Assembly: GCA_015039365.1 (NCBI GenBank)
Contig: WION01000024.1
Location: forward strand, 1 to 64,000
Length of the DNA: 64,000 nt
DNA from: Amanita rubescens
Lineage: Eukaryota > Basidiomycota > Agaricomycetes > Agaricales > Amanitaceae
Reading direction: 5' to 3'
Shown: piece by piece, positions 43,523 through 55,773 of the stretch
Position numbering within the stretch: position 1 is the stretch's first letter
Layout of the letters: the number at the start of each line of letters is the position of its first letter
The notes under the pieces: generated by a model
Database searches by the model: none
Seen by the model: the letters and a program-made list of their open reading frames with translations, nothing else
Told to the model about the DNA's origin: nothing
Made by a program: the position numbers and the translations under genes

Positions 43523-46499
43523 GATTAGTGTATGTAGACTTCGTGTTAAGCAATCTGTACCAATGTGCAAGAATTTTATATGGCTATTCTTAATGAGACA
43601 AGACAAGTGGGGAAATATAGTCTCATTGATCTACATATTTACTGATGTGTTCACTTTTTACATATATAAGAATATTCTAAAGAGCATTATAATCATTTGC
43701 CGACATCACCAACACCGTGTGTAACCATATGTCAAAGGCTGTGTCAGCTGTGTCAGTCATGGATACGGGTTCCAAGAGCAGGTTCATGCCAACTTCTGGA
43801 TCCAAAGTGACTTCCATTTTCTTCATACACACAGAGATGTAGAAAGGTGGCCACATTCTAGAGGGCAGCAGCGATGGCATGTATTTGAGGTGAAGCTGAT
43901 GTTAAGGCTTCAACGTATGTAGCCGGAGATTTTGAAGCAGACTTACCATGACATCCTTCATTGATTTTGCAGGCAAGCTGGCCATATCCGTCAACGCCCG
44001 TGTCATGCCTGGTGATTTCAAGCCTTTTAAGTCATCTTCCTTGGACACGATGCTTCCCACCAGCACCCGCAGATGGCCCTGGCCCCTCATCCATCAGTAT
44101 AGACGTAGCAGGAACAGCCGAGCGTAGAGCTCAGCCTTTTCTTCATGATCTAGCTTATACATGCAGGAAAAGGAGATACGATTAAACACATTGGAATACG
44201 ACTCGATCTGGTTGTTCCATAGTGTGGCCACAAGCTTGAAGGCATACAGATATATGTCGTTTTGGGTCTCCTCGTGGCTTCTGGGCTATAATGTGCGCTG
44301 TAAGTCAATAATCCTAAAGGAATACCTTCACAAACCTTGACAATATCATTGATGTTACAGATGCCAAGGCGTAGCCCAGATGCAAAGGCTTGGAATTGAT
44401 CTTGTTCCCATGCGCTTCCGTGGCCAATCAAGAGTTCAGACAACAGTTGGTGAATCATTGTAGAATGTTGCTCTGGTTCTCGGGGTCCTTTAAACGTGGA
44501 TATGGGAACTGCCATGGGTGTGTTGCCAACTTGGGTGCAGTTGTGTCACCGAGGGTGCAGGTGGGTTGCCAGGGGTGTGAGATGGGCCACAGTGTGAGAC
44601 AGGTTATCAAGGGTCTAGGTGCATTGTCGGGTCTAGGTGCAGTGCTGAGGGTGTGGGCAAGTTGTCGAGGGTGCGGTTGCATCGACAAAGGTGTGGGGTG
44701 GGCCACGGGTGCAAGCAGGGGGGACAGGAAGGTGGGACCTGGTCAGCACTAGTAAATATAAGTAACAACAGTACATACCATGTTAAGCTCTCCCTGGGTT
44801 GCGGCGAAACCATGGAAAGCACGGGTGTTGTGGACGGTTGTGAGTGGGGTCAGAAGATCCCGGTGGGGCCAGGTGGTGGTGAAGTGAGCACAAGTGGGCG
44901 CAATTGGGCGCAATTGGATGTGAGTGGGTGAGCGAGGCAGTAAATGGCGGTGGGAGTGGTTGGCAGCTGCCCCGTCTTCCTTTGCTCATGAAGCCGACAT
45001 TTTCCTGTTGAAAATGGTGGTTAGTAGGCAGAAACGAGGATTGAGGAGGGGCTTACCTGTTTCCCTTCCCTCATTTGCTCGTCGTCGCCTTATCAATGGC
45101 CACATCGGAGCCATCATCATCCTGCTTCTTCCTCCCCTTTGTGTTCTTCTTGTACATGCTCAGGGCTGGCCTAGGTGGAAATGGGGATATTGTCCTCTTG
45201 TGGCCTTTTCAGGGTGGCAAGGTGGTGGCAGCAGGCATGTTGGCTGATGTGCGAGTGGTGGGCATGGTGGTCATTGATGCATGTGAATGAGTTAGCAACA
45301 TCAAATACGGTTTTCATAACTCACCTGTGGTGCGATGGAGTGTAAAACATCGCTATATGCACACAGTCACTTTTCTCGTTTCTTTGTTGTCCTCTTGTGA
45401 AAAAACGGGGTATGGCAACTGCAGTTGAGTGGCGGAGGGGATGGAGGGGCAGTGGGTCAGTAACGTCAAAATCTGGGTTTAATATGGCTTACCTGAAGTT
45501 CAGCTGGGTGCAGCAGGATGCGGGTCATGACAAAGCTGTGCACTATTGTACATTGTTTATTTGTTTATATGATCCCATCATGGCAATTCACCAGGTTTTA
45601 AGGGGAACATTCCCACACATTGAGCTCACCAGCATAAAACCGAAGCCTTCCTTTCAGTTGGCCTCAGAATACAGGTGGCCAGCCTGATAAGAATTATGCA
45701 GAAAAGAGCTTTCAAACCATTCCCCTGTGATCCCTGAGGACTTCCCATATTTAGCAAGTGACAGACCGCAGGTCAGATCTGATGCGCATTATTCCCAAAT
45801 TAGTATGGTTTACATCAGCAGGCTACAAGCAAACCTTTACTTAATGCATATTGAAGATTTTTCACTTCCCGACCATATGCATTAGGGGGTTTCAAACATG
45901 CCCAACTCAAGGACGACTCATACCCCTCGATCTGAGGTTCAACTTGAGAATTGGGGACTTCCAAATCAGGAAATTCTGTCAAGTTGAGGTCAAAGTTGAG
46001 GTAACTGCAAGTCGGGCTTTTGAATCGAGCTCCTGAGCCCGATTTCAAAACTTAGCAACTCCAGGCTCAACTTTGTGCCCCAACTTAGTTCCCCAAGTCA
46101 CCAAATTGGGCAAAAATTTGTTATATAAGTGTAACAGCCTTCCTTAGGTGTAAGAAATTTCCCACATACTTGGAAGTACTTGAAGATATGGGCCACCAAG
46201 TGGCAGGTCCGAGGCCATACTATATATCCACAGATACAGTCAATAGATTAGGATAGTAATAGATTGATTAATTAGTCAGTAAGTTAACACATTTGAATAT
46301 TCAATAGATCAGGTTAGAATAAGTAGTACAATAGAATTACATGATGGGCATAGTTTGGGTTACAGGTACAGGGTATATGTAGATGGTGTACATATATTGG
46401 GTCATGGGCACATCATGGACGTGTGTAAGTGGTGGGCACAGTGTATGTGTTCGGAGGTGGTATGAAGGTGGCAGGTGCATTGATCAATATGATTGAGCA
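43523..46499. other. No confident gene; possible decayed gene on the minus strand at 43.9-44.5 kb
   Basis: Minus frame 44515-44150 (MAVPISTFKGPREPEQHSTM, FASGLRLGICNINDIVKVCE) and codons at 44240-44150 (LVATLWNNQIESYSNVFNRI in an adjacent frame) look coding-like and may be exons of an unrecognised gene that continues into 44090-43902. 44500-44750 is GT-rich low-complexity DNA (GGGTGCAGGTGGG-like). 45960-46080 is rich in TTGAG. Nothing else recognised. Confidence 0.3.
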
Positions 46500-47065
46500 G
46501 CAATGAGGGAGAGGGGGTACGTACGTTGTGTCCGTTTGAAATGGGGCAGCGTGGTGGTTACATGGCAGCAGATGGTCTCGTTGGTTGGATTTCAGATGGA
46601 TTCGGGTGAGTATGGATGGATTCAGGTTGCTGTTGGAGTTGGTACTTATGTTGTGCGGTTTGAAACGGGGTGGCATGGTGGTTACGTGGCAGCTGATGGG
46701 CGCATTGGTTAAATTTTGGTGGCTACATATGGATTCGGGTGAGTATGGGTGGATTTGGGTCACCGGAGTTGGTACGTATGTTATGCGGTTTGAAACGGGG
46801 CGGCGTGGTGGTTAGAATGGGTGATTGGGTGGATTTCGGTACCTACAGATGGCCCATTTGGGTCACCATAGTGGGTACATATGTTGTGTAGGTTTGAAAC
46901 AGGGTGTGGTGGTTATGTGGCAGTGAATGAGTGCGTTGGTTGGATTCCGGTGGCTATGGATGGATTAAGGTGAGTACAGATGGATGTCATGGTGGGTACA
47001 TACATCATGTTGATTTGAAAAGGGGCAGCATGGTGGTTATGTGGCAGCGAATGGGTGTGTTTTGT
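46500..47065 (+). repeat. Minisatellite, about five ~120-bp units
   Basis: Units carry GTACRTATGTTGTG, GTTTGAAACGGGG, GTGGTTACGTGGCAG and GGATTCGGGTGAGTATGG in the same order, starting near 46515, 46648, 46771, 46876 and 46996. Unit length varies (about 105-135 bp) and divergence is visible, so it is an old array. Confidence 0.7.
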
Positions 47066-47508
47066 CATATCCCATTCTGGACTCCACCCAAACTCCATGA
47101 CCTCAGACCCCAATGGACTCCCGACTATACCCATGACCACTTTCCACCCATGTCGCATCTTATATCAAGCCTATGCCAACACTCCGAAAACTCCATGACA
47201 ACTCTGTGACAAACTCCGTGACGGACTCCGTCACAACTCCGTCACAACTCCATGCACGGACTCCATACTTTCCCTGACATTTGTTAAGTTCCTTTCTACG
47301 TATTTTCCATACTTGTTTCACCTCTTGTTTCATCTCGGGCATCACTGGTATCATTATCCCTTTGCACCATATGCTCAACTCCACTTTCTGTTCCATATCT
47401 CTATGGTTTCCTCGCTTATCAGAACACGGCCATAGTAGAACCCCTTGTTGGACTACATATATAAGGCCTCACTTGTATTCATACAGTAGTCCGAATATCG
47501 ACTTGGAT
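47066..47508. other. No gene seen
   Basis: Rich in ACTCCGTGACGGACTCCGTC-like phrases (47190-47265), which form short inverted repeats. The rest is unrecognised sequence up to the solo LTR. Confidence 0.35.
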
Positions 47509-47959
47509 TGTTACAACACGGTACGGACTCCCGCATTATGCTTACATGACACGTCGGACATGTTCATTTCTTTATGCATACCTTATCTGTCTCACCCCTT
47601 ATGCTTGATTCATACGGACTAACTCGTTTCCTTTCTTATACCACTCCTTGTTCCTCATATGACGCCGTCCTTATACCTACTTTCGTACTTACCTTTATAC
47701 ATTAATTAGTACGTCTCATTGTACTTGCTAGTATAAGTACCACATGTATTCTAGAGTCGAACCCTAAGTTCGACTTAGCTGTTTATTGTCGTCTGGCAAT
47801 ATAACCGTACTCTTAACTCATCTACCACAATCGTCCTCAGATCCTAAGTCAACGCCTTGACTTAGTATTGAACTTATAATCTTAATGTTTGACTTAAGAC
47901 TTGTAATCGTGACTAGAGTTGCTGCTGCAACTTAGGTTGAGATTAACGAGTAAGTAACA
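47509..47959 (+). mobile_element. Solo LTR of family B
   Basis: 451 bp, TGTTACAACACGG ... AAGTAACA, with exact 5-bp TSD TGGAT (47504-47508 and 47960-47964). Has the same TATA and self-primer complement as element B. An independent insertion of the family, reduced to one LTR. Confidence 0.93.
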
Positions 47960-48553
47960 TGGATTGTGCCCCAACTCGTATTGACTCCCTGTCTTTCATT
48001 GTCTCAACCTCATCCAGACCACTCGCCCTTCGGACTCCAGTCCCGGACTCCATCCCAGACTCCAGAGCGTTCTCCAGAAGTTTAGGCAAGACGTACGTTA
48101 GCATGGCGCAGCTTGCACGCTGAAGCCTAGCCTTTCCCCACTACGTCCTGGACTCTGTTATACTCCATCCTTCCCCGTCCACGGCTTAGTTCCCAGGCTC
48201 CATCCCAATTAGGATCACCATCCTTACATGTTTGAACTTTGGGTGGATGGGGTGCAGATGGATTCATGTGGCCATAGTTGAGTGTTCCGGTGGGCAGCAG
48301 GGGTTTGAGGTGGGCGGTACATCCATTTGGGAGGGGGGTGGGGTGGTTAGAAGGGAAAGGGAAGGCAGAGGGACTGGGTACATACCTTGTTAGGTGGTCT
48401 GGGCACGTTTTGCTCAATGTCTGAGAAGAGTGAGGATGGCCTGGTCGGCGACGCTCAGACTGTCTAATTGACACAGTCCAACAAACCATCTGAGACATCC
48501 TCTCAGACTCCCCAAACATTTTCTCTCTGGGATACCTCATCATTGACATAATC
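47960..48553. other. LINE 5' region or flank; no gene seen
   Basis: The minus frame 48549-48127 is Pro/Ser-rich with no domain and is probably chance. The LINE ORF1 frame becomes open after a TAA at about 48551-48553. Confidence 0.4.
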
Positions 48554-50616
48554 TCCCCTTTCAGGACCCGTGGGTCTAGAGACCAAATCGTAGATGTCGT
48601 CAGCTATATCGCTGAGACTCTCTCCCCGACACTCCTTGGAGGCAATCTTTCCATCAAGAAATTGGACAAGCTCTTCCGAGAACAAGCCTCAGAAATCCAA
48701 AATCTCGAAGAAGTCTACACCTGGGCCGAGTCCATGGCTAAGACCTTTGTCTCTACCAAATCAGATCTATGTGATGCTAACTCTCGCATAAAACAGATGG
48801 AAGAGCATAACAGACACGTCAGACTGGACCTCGAGAGACAACAAAAACACGCCAACAGCTTTGCCCAATCCATCTCCCAGGCAAACACAAAGGCCAACAA
48901 AGCAGAAAAATCCTCCATGAACCTTCATGCACAACTCGCCCACCTACAGAATGAATACAACATGCTATTGAATGAACTAGAGAGGGAAATAGAATCCCAC
49001 AGACGCCAAGACCAAGAAATGGAAATCCTGTGAACGGCAAACCAGGAACTGATGCTATGCCTATCCGAGGAACGGGGAAACAGCAAGGGCGCAAACCCAC
49101 TCCCAGGACAAGAACAGACCAAAAAGGAACCTGCCGATGATGCAGCAGCCATGGCCATCGACACCGCCACCACTCCATCCCCACTCACCCTTGGATACCA
49201 TCCGAAGAAACCAGCAGCAGCTCCCTCTCCCCCAGTCAACAACCCCGCAGGTAGGCACCAACCAATCAACACTGTCGTGGAACAGGATGGTGTTATCATG
49301 ACGTGGGGAACCCCCCCCAGAGACAATCTCCCAACTCCTCAAATACAACGTGCAAAACAACCCCGGTGCGACTCCCTTGTCAAGATGTCCTTCAAAATGG
49401 TGAACGTGGCGCACTCAATCCTAAAACCCATGCCCACCACAGGAAACCAAACTAGCACAAACCAACAGAACAAACGGCCCAAACCCCCATCTGCAAATGG
49501 TCCCACCAAAGAAGCCAACCACACCCTTGCAGACATCGACTCCGACATCCGAACAGCCTATGCAGAAACAAACAGGGGTATAGAAGAGTGACGCAGACAC
49601 ACCAGGGCCCCCCAGCCCTCGGCTAAGCCCCCCGTCCTAATTCATCCTTTAGATCATATGCTAACACTGCCCACATAGATTCTGAAGCCCCATGGACTGT
49701 CGTCCAGAACAAGCGCCCATCGGCGGGCAAACCTGCTCACCACCCCACCATATGTGGCACTAGAAGCACCGAGCTCCATGTCTCGTTGGGCAAGAATGCC
49801 AAAACTGATACCCTCAGAGCTCAGACTGGCAACCTCCTCATGGAATCCATAATCAAGGCTGTCAACGACACAGCCTCCCACCAGGAACTGCATTGCACCA
49901 AAATAAACCAAATCATTGCCGCCAAATGGTCCATGTGTGGAACACTCGTTATCCAATGTTTCAGCTCGCTCAACGACACAATGATAGGGCTCCTCAAAAA
50001 AGCGGCCAACTCCCTTGACAATGATATGGTAACCATCACCAACCGCCTGCCCACTGTGACCCTCCTGAAATTCACGGCTGTCCCCACAGTAAACTTCAAT
50101 GGCTCAGAGACAGACCAATTCAACCTAGAAAATGACATCAGGGCCCACCCAGCCTGGGCTGACGTCCAATTCGTTGAACAGCCAAAATTCATCACCCCCA
50201 GGGGGCAGCAAAAAGGCCTCACTGCAGTCGTCCTTGTCAGTGTAGCAGACGACCCCCAAGGGTCTGTGGGCAAAAAGCTCCTGAACACAACCATACATTT
50301 CTCCTGCGGCCCCCGCTGGTGCCTCCCTTGGATCATCAAAAATGGCGTGAAACAGTGCACCACGTGTATGCGGTGGGGCCACCCTGCCTACTGGTGCCAA
50401 TCTCAACAAGCAACCTGCACACGATGCAGCGGGAACCATGCCACCGTCTCACACTCTGCTCAATGCACCACCTGCAAATCAGGCCAACCATGCCTCCCCA
50501 CATGTATAAACTGCGGCGACAACCACGAGGTAACCAGTGCTGCATGCAACTTCTATGCAGCACACTATGACGACGGCAAAATCAGAGAGCTGCAAAACCT
50601 TGCTCGGGAACGATGA
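48554..50616 (+). pseudogene. LINE ORF1 (Tad-like), broken
   Basis: RNA-binding protein of a non-LTR retrotransposon. The first part (open from 48554, first ATG 48662) is a long coiled coil (VYTWAESMAKTFVSTKSDLC, EKSSMNLHAQLAHLQNEYNM). A TGA at 49031-49033 interrupts the frame, which runs on to 49591 through a Pro-rich linker. A frame change near 49600-49670 leads to WTVVQNKRPSAGKP and 49786-50616, with a folded domain (LRAQTGNLLMESIIKAVNDT) and three Cys/His knuckles: CTTCMRWGHPAYWC, CTRCSGNHATVSHSAQC and CINCGDNHEVTSAAC. Followed by ORF2 75 bp later. Confidence 0.82.
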
Positions 50617-50690
50617 TCACTAGCAGCTTGTAACCGCACTGCCTCCGAGACCAAGCATAGCGCCCCCAACCCCTCAAACTTATCAATGTA

Positions 50691-51481
50691 ATGGCGATAG
50701 GCTTTGCCTCAAGTCTAAAATTTGCCTTCCAAAACATCTGTAAAACCAGGCCCCACCTCCATTCCCTCCTAGAAACCTTACAAGCGAGCACTGACCTTTT
50801 GTTTATCCAGGAACTACCCGTCTACAAAGTCCAAAATGTCACATCTACAACTAACGAAGAGGGTGACCCACTTGTGGGCTCGCCATCCCACCCCCAGTGG
50901 GTCTGCATAGACAAATGCTCTACCTTCCCAGAATCCCAAGTTGCCATCTATGTTAATAAGCGTATCCTCCCCATTTTCTCACTCTTCATGGATCATCCCC
51001 TTGAGGTCCCATCACTGAATGTACTGACCCTTCGCCTCACCAGAAACACTGACCAGTCAAGTGCCACCTTCATCTGCCTCTATAACCGCCCGACCACCTG
51101 CAACATAGCCGTCAATGCTCTAATCAGAACTCTCCCCTCCCTCCAGAACATTGCCATCATACAGGGCGACTTCAACCTCCACTCTCCCGAATGGGACCCA
51201 CAGTGTACAGAGGCGGACAACACAGCAATTGAACTACTGAATGCCCTCACACTCACCAACCACCACTTGGTCAACAAAGATGGGCAACCAACATGGCATA
51301 ACCCAAAACAAAACCACTCCTCAGTCCTCGACCTCATCTCCGCCCACACGTCCCTGCTAAGCCACAACAAATGGACCTACCAAAACTGCATAGAAGACAG
51401 GGGACAAAGTGACCACTCCCTCCTCAAGCTCGACCTTGGTGTCAATAAGACCTGGCGAGGCTCCCCCTACATAAAAGGGGG
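50691..51481 (+). pseudogene. LINE ORF2: APE-type endonuclease, truncated
   Basis: Nicks target DNA to prime reverse transcription. Motifs of the exo/endo/phosphatase fold: LKFAFQNICKTRPHLHSLLE, LLFIQELPV (catalytic E), VAIYVNKRI, ICLYNRP, IQGDFNLHSPEWDPQ (D, N), VLDLISAH and QSDHSLLKLDL (terminal S-D-H). The RT that should follow is missing: the frame meets the end of a hAT element at 51482 just after WRGSPYIKG. The RT fragment at 55774-56199 is in the opposite orientation. Confidence 0.88.
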
Positions 51482-51684
51482 TAGGCAATGGCACAGGTAA
51501 ACCCCGGGGTGTCTGGCCCCGCACCCGCACCCACACCCTCATTTTACCCGCACCCGTAATGAGGGTGCGGGTTTTGCCCGGGTATTATTCCCATGGGTGC
51601 GGGTTGTACACCCGTCCCAGGTAAACCCTACATCGGATGCCACCGGGATGATAGTAGCAATTAACTGTACGAAAATTACTACTA

Positions 51685-54600
51685 TTAAATTGTAATCATA
51701 TCCCAGCCATCTTCCATCTCCTCTTCATCTCCTTCTTCATCATTCAGTTTACTTACTGCAATAACATCTTCAGTCTTGACGAGGTTTTGAACACACCATT
51801 GACCAACGCACAAGACTGTGCGTGTCGTCTGCGTGGAGAGGCGCGAGCAAGTATGTGATAAGAGGAGGCGGCCAAGGCTGAAAATTCGTTTGACGTCAAC
51901 CGACGTCGCTAAAGATTCAAAGTTAGCACTATTAGCTGGACATACAAATCCACACTCACCGGGGATTGAAAGATAATCGAGAGCCATTCTTGATAGCTGA
52001 GGAAACATAGTGCGCTTCTCATACCACCATGCTAAGGTGTCAGTTACATCCTCCACGTCACTCTTCAAGTAACAGTCCAGTTCGGACCCTAAGTCGCTTG
52101 GTTTGGGTGGCGCTAGAGCCAGGAGGTTGTCAAAAGGGTTCACCTTCTTCTACAATAGAGATGTCAATGCGAAACATTAGATACAAGCAGGAGGGACTTA
52201 CTTTAAGTGTTGGGGATGCCTCCTCATCATTCTCATTCTCTTCTTCTGCATTTTCGAAAATAGCTGTATAATTGCACTCAAATTCGTCACGAACAAGGGC
52301 CTCAGTGAGATCGACCCAATCCGAGGACCATTTCAGTTTTCGGAAGTACGTGAGCTTGTGACGTGGATGCAAGACTTGCACCTGGTCAGCAACTTGCATT
52401 TCAGTTGGTAGAATTCACAGTTTACCCATAGCAATCCTGTACACTTCGGATGCGTCAGTGAGAGAGTAGTAGCGGTTGAGCGTTCGTTTTGCGAGATCAA
52501 TAGCGGATCTGATAGCCATATTGTACTTGGTATTCCGGGAGAACTTGTCTAACACATTGTCGATGTGATCCATTGCTGGGATCACGGTAGCAAGGCTGGG
52601 CGTGCAGCAAGAAAAGAAGATTGTCGCATCTTTCAATATCTACAGATGGAACGGTCAGTAAGTCATGCGGATTGATGAGAAAAGTCACCAGCAGCTCAGG
52701 CTGTGCCAGCCAGTGGGCCGTATTGAGCAAGGGGTGCAATGTGAATGCAGCTTGCAGCGTTGCAGGCTGTGTTGACGCAAGCCTGCCAGCGTGCGGCTAA
52801 GGCAGGTATTTGTATTTATTTACACACCTCAAGGACGTCTGACAATTGCTGTGCCAGGACCCACTCCTCAGGACTCAGCTCATATCTGTGCAGCCCTAAC
52901 TCCCTTGTCTGGGTCATAATCTTCACTGCCTTCTCGTATTTCAATGTGAACCAAAGCATGTCGTAGGTCGAGTTCCAACGTGTCTGTACATCTCGCAGCA
53001 TATTATGCCGTGGCAACTTCAAGTTCGCCAATGCTTCGTACCAAGCCGGGAGGAGGATTGTGGTCGAATTTATCATCTTGAAGGCCAACATTCTGAGCTG
53101 AGAAGGGTGATTGTGCTTGATCAGAGCCAGGTAACCATATCAGCTATCATGCTTACCTTCACGAGCACTAACGTTACAGGGCGAATGTTCGCTTCGTGCA
53201 CGGCACGCTCCTCAGTCCCCATCTCTTCAGCAAGATCTACAAGGCCCTTGGCGTCATCAGCTCCTTCCTTCACATCGCTTCCTTCGGTCTCCGCAACCAT
53301 TGCCTGCTTGTCGAGATCCAAATCCTCACCAAGCTCTTCAATTTCCCTCGCAAGCTGATCATCATTGCTGGGCGCCTCAAGCCATGAAGCGCATTTTTTC
53401 TTCTTTATGTCAAACATGCTGATCAGCAATTTAGCAATCAAATTGGTCGTGTGGAGGAAGCATCGAGCATGGCTTGCACGCCCGCCATACTCGGGTAAGG
53501 CTTTTTGGAGCTTGTCGATCATTTTGTTATTGGCCGATGCATTGTCGCAGGTGACGCACAAGAGCTACAAAGATATGTACGTTCAGCAAATCTGATGAAT
53601 GAATTGATAACTAACCTGTTCTGAAATGTTAAAATCTTCAAAAACCTTCGCCAACGTGGCTGCAAGGTTAGCTCCTGAATGGGACTGGACATATGAAGTT
53701 AGAATGAGAACATGAAGCCAGGTAAGCAAACCATGTACCTCGGAAACCTCAACAATGTCTAATATCATTGAAAGGGGTGTACCTTTGGACTGGACATATG
53801 AAGTTAGAATGAGAACATGAAGCCAGGTAAGCAAACCACGTACCTCGGAAACCTCAACAATGTCTAATATCATTGAAAGGGGTGTACCTTTGGACTGGAC
53901 ATATGAAGTTAGAATGAGAACATGAAGCCAGGTAAGCAAACCACGTACCTCGGAAACCTCAACAATGTCTAATATCATTGAAAGGGGTATACCTTTGGAC
54001 TGGACATATGAAGTTAGAATGAGAACATGAAGCCAGGTAAGCAAACCACGTACCTCGGAAACCTCAACAATGTCTAATATCATTGAAAGGGGTGTACCTT
54101 TGGACTGGACATATGAAGTTAGAATGAGAACATGAAGCCAGGTAAGCAAACCACGTACCTCAGAAACCTCAACAATGTCTAATATCATTGAAAGGGGTGT
54201 ACCTTTGTTTTCCAAGTGGACCGAGATGGCTACATATGCTCTGTGATTGGGTGATGTCCAGGCGTCAGTTGTGAAACTAAGGTGGCCCGGGTATTCCTTA
54301 ATTTGGGTAAGTTTTGATTGTACTACCCGTCGGCATGATAGACAGACTTACATTCAACATCTTAGCGATTCTCTGGTGTGTTCTTGTGAACACTAGCCAA
54401 ACATCCTGAGAGACCGTGGACGGAGAAGGGACATACATGTCAGGCCACCCAGATTTCATCAAGTAGTGAAATGACTCGTCGCTGACCATGTCAAATGGCC
54501 GTAGGCATACGCAGACCCATTTGACAATTTCGGCCTTTATCTCAGCACATGAAAGGGGCCGGTTCGGGTAAGTCCTCTTTCCTTTCCCTTTCCTCTCGAA

Positions 54601-55541
54601 TGACTCTGTAATTGACCCATTTTTTAGTATCCCAGCCACAATTTTGGTACAAACTTCATCTGCATTTGCTGCATCGTCAGCAGCTGCAAGAACTGTTTTG
54701 CCCCAGCATGAACATGCTTGAACATGCTTACGCATGTTACCTGTGGACTTTGCATCCTTAGTATCAAGGAACCGGCATATAGTTGTTTTACACCCTTTGC
54801 CTCGACACCTGAAGATGTGAGACAGGCGTCTTGGATTGGTACCCACATATTCGATTTTTGGCTCGGAATGGAAAAATGCATAAACAGCTGATGTCCAATC
54901 CTTTTTTAATCGTGCTGTACTAACCCCATTAATGAACCGTTCTCACTAGAAATAGGCTTTTACGCACCTAACTGTTCTTCATCAGTCTCCTTGGGTTCTG
55001 TGGCTGCCGGATTGTTGTCAATGTTCTCTACTTCAACAACCTCATCCATTTCTGAATCGCTGGGAATCAATTGCTCGACCTCGACTGAGGGTTCTGTGGA
55101 TGACGTCATGTCACCCACGGAGCCTGATGATGCCCTTGATACAGTTGATCCAGATGCGGGTGGAATGCGAGGGTTGCCAGAAGCTCTGCTTGACAGTCCC
55201 ACTCGAGCTGCGCCATCGCCCTGGGATGATCTTCCCGTTTTTGGGGCTGCTGGTACGTTGCCATTGCCCAATGACACCTGTGATGCTGTAACTGATCTAG
55301 ATGCAGTCGAAGTGCGTGGGTTGGAATCCTTGGATGCCGGCATGGGTCCCACTCCGTTGTTTTGGGCCAGCCTTCCCTTTTTTGGTCCGCGTCCAGGTGC
55401 GTTATCGCCTTCATCATCATTTGCATTGTTACCAACATTTTTTCGTTTAGGAGGCTTTGTGCTGCCATCATCGACATAAGCTCGAGCCTTAAGGCTGAGG
55501 TTTGCTTGGCGTTTTGACGTGGCAAGCTTGTTGAAGTCCAT
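51685..55541 (-). CDS. hAT transposase, multi-exon
   Basis: Minus strand, from MDFNKLATSKRQ at 55541 to a stop at 51685. A low-complexity acidic N-terminus (to 54960) is followed by a BED-like finger (FRCRGKGCKTTICRF ... RKHVQACSC), then FDMVSDESFHYLMKSGWPDM. Next comes a five-fold exon/intron array (53683-54207). The RNase-H-like core follows: LCVTCDNASANNKMIDKL (D), ARCFLHTTNLIAKLLI (CxxH-like), MLRDVQTRWNSTYDMLWFTL. The C-terminal hAT dimerisation domain is split by an intron (MALDYLSIP / ATSVDVKRIFSLGRLLLSHT). Introns begin GTAAGT, GTACGT, GTGAGT or GTGCGT. I saw no frame break in the exons I could join, so it may be intact. 52640-52830 is probably a long intron. Confidence 0.82.
53683..54207 (-). 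repeat. Five exact 105-bp exon-plus-intron repeats in the hAT gene
   Basis: Unit starts at 53683, 53788, 53893, 53998 and 54103, with only a few base differences between units. On the minus strand each unit is a 51-base exon (encoding KGTPLSMILDIVEVSE) and a 54-base intron beginning GTACGTGG, with TCTAAC as likely branch site and ending GTCCAG. Both parts are multiples of three and neither has a stop, so the array stays open with or without splicing. Confidence 0.92.
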
Positions 55542-55773
55542 ATGGTGCTGCAGGAGTTGGATAAGATAATTTGGGTATCTGGTTGATATTGTGGACTGGT
55601 ACTATACAGTTGTTACGCTATGAAACTCCGTGACATAGCCCCACTTGGCCACCAAACCCGAGCACGGGTGGCGGGTGAGGGTGTGGGTGTCATGGAGGCA
55701 GACCCCCACCCATACCCCAAGGGTACCCAAACCCATTACCCCCACGGGTATGCTATACCCGTGCCACTGCCTA

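Larger units (their letters stand above)
51482..55773 (-). mobile_element. hAT element
   Basis: 4,292 bp. Left end TAGGCAATGGCACAGGTA, right end complementary to TAGGCAGTGGCACGGGTA. Subterminal regions at both ends are packed with CCCGCACCC/GGGTGCGGG-type words. The 8 bp on each side do not match (AAAGGGGG and CCTGTATA), so no TSD remains. It holds one multi-exon transposase gene on the minus strand. Confidence 0.8.

Noticed and set aside
48127..48549. 140-residue minus ORF as a gene
   Set aside because: Low-complexity Pro/Ser composition, no domain, adjoining LINE 5' region.
49061..49414. Minus-strand ORFs of 117-133 residues (48925-49414)
   Set aside because: Antisense of the Pro-rich linker of LINE ORF1.
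53583..54215. A 210-residue repetitive protein as a stand-alone gene
   Set aside because: The repeat contains a complete GT-AG intron with branch site and joins hAT exons on both sides; the continuous frame is a result of intron length being a multiple of three.
54991..55479. 162-residue plus-strand ORF
   Set aside because: Antisense of the low-complexity N-terminal exon of the hAT transposase.
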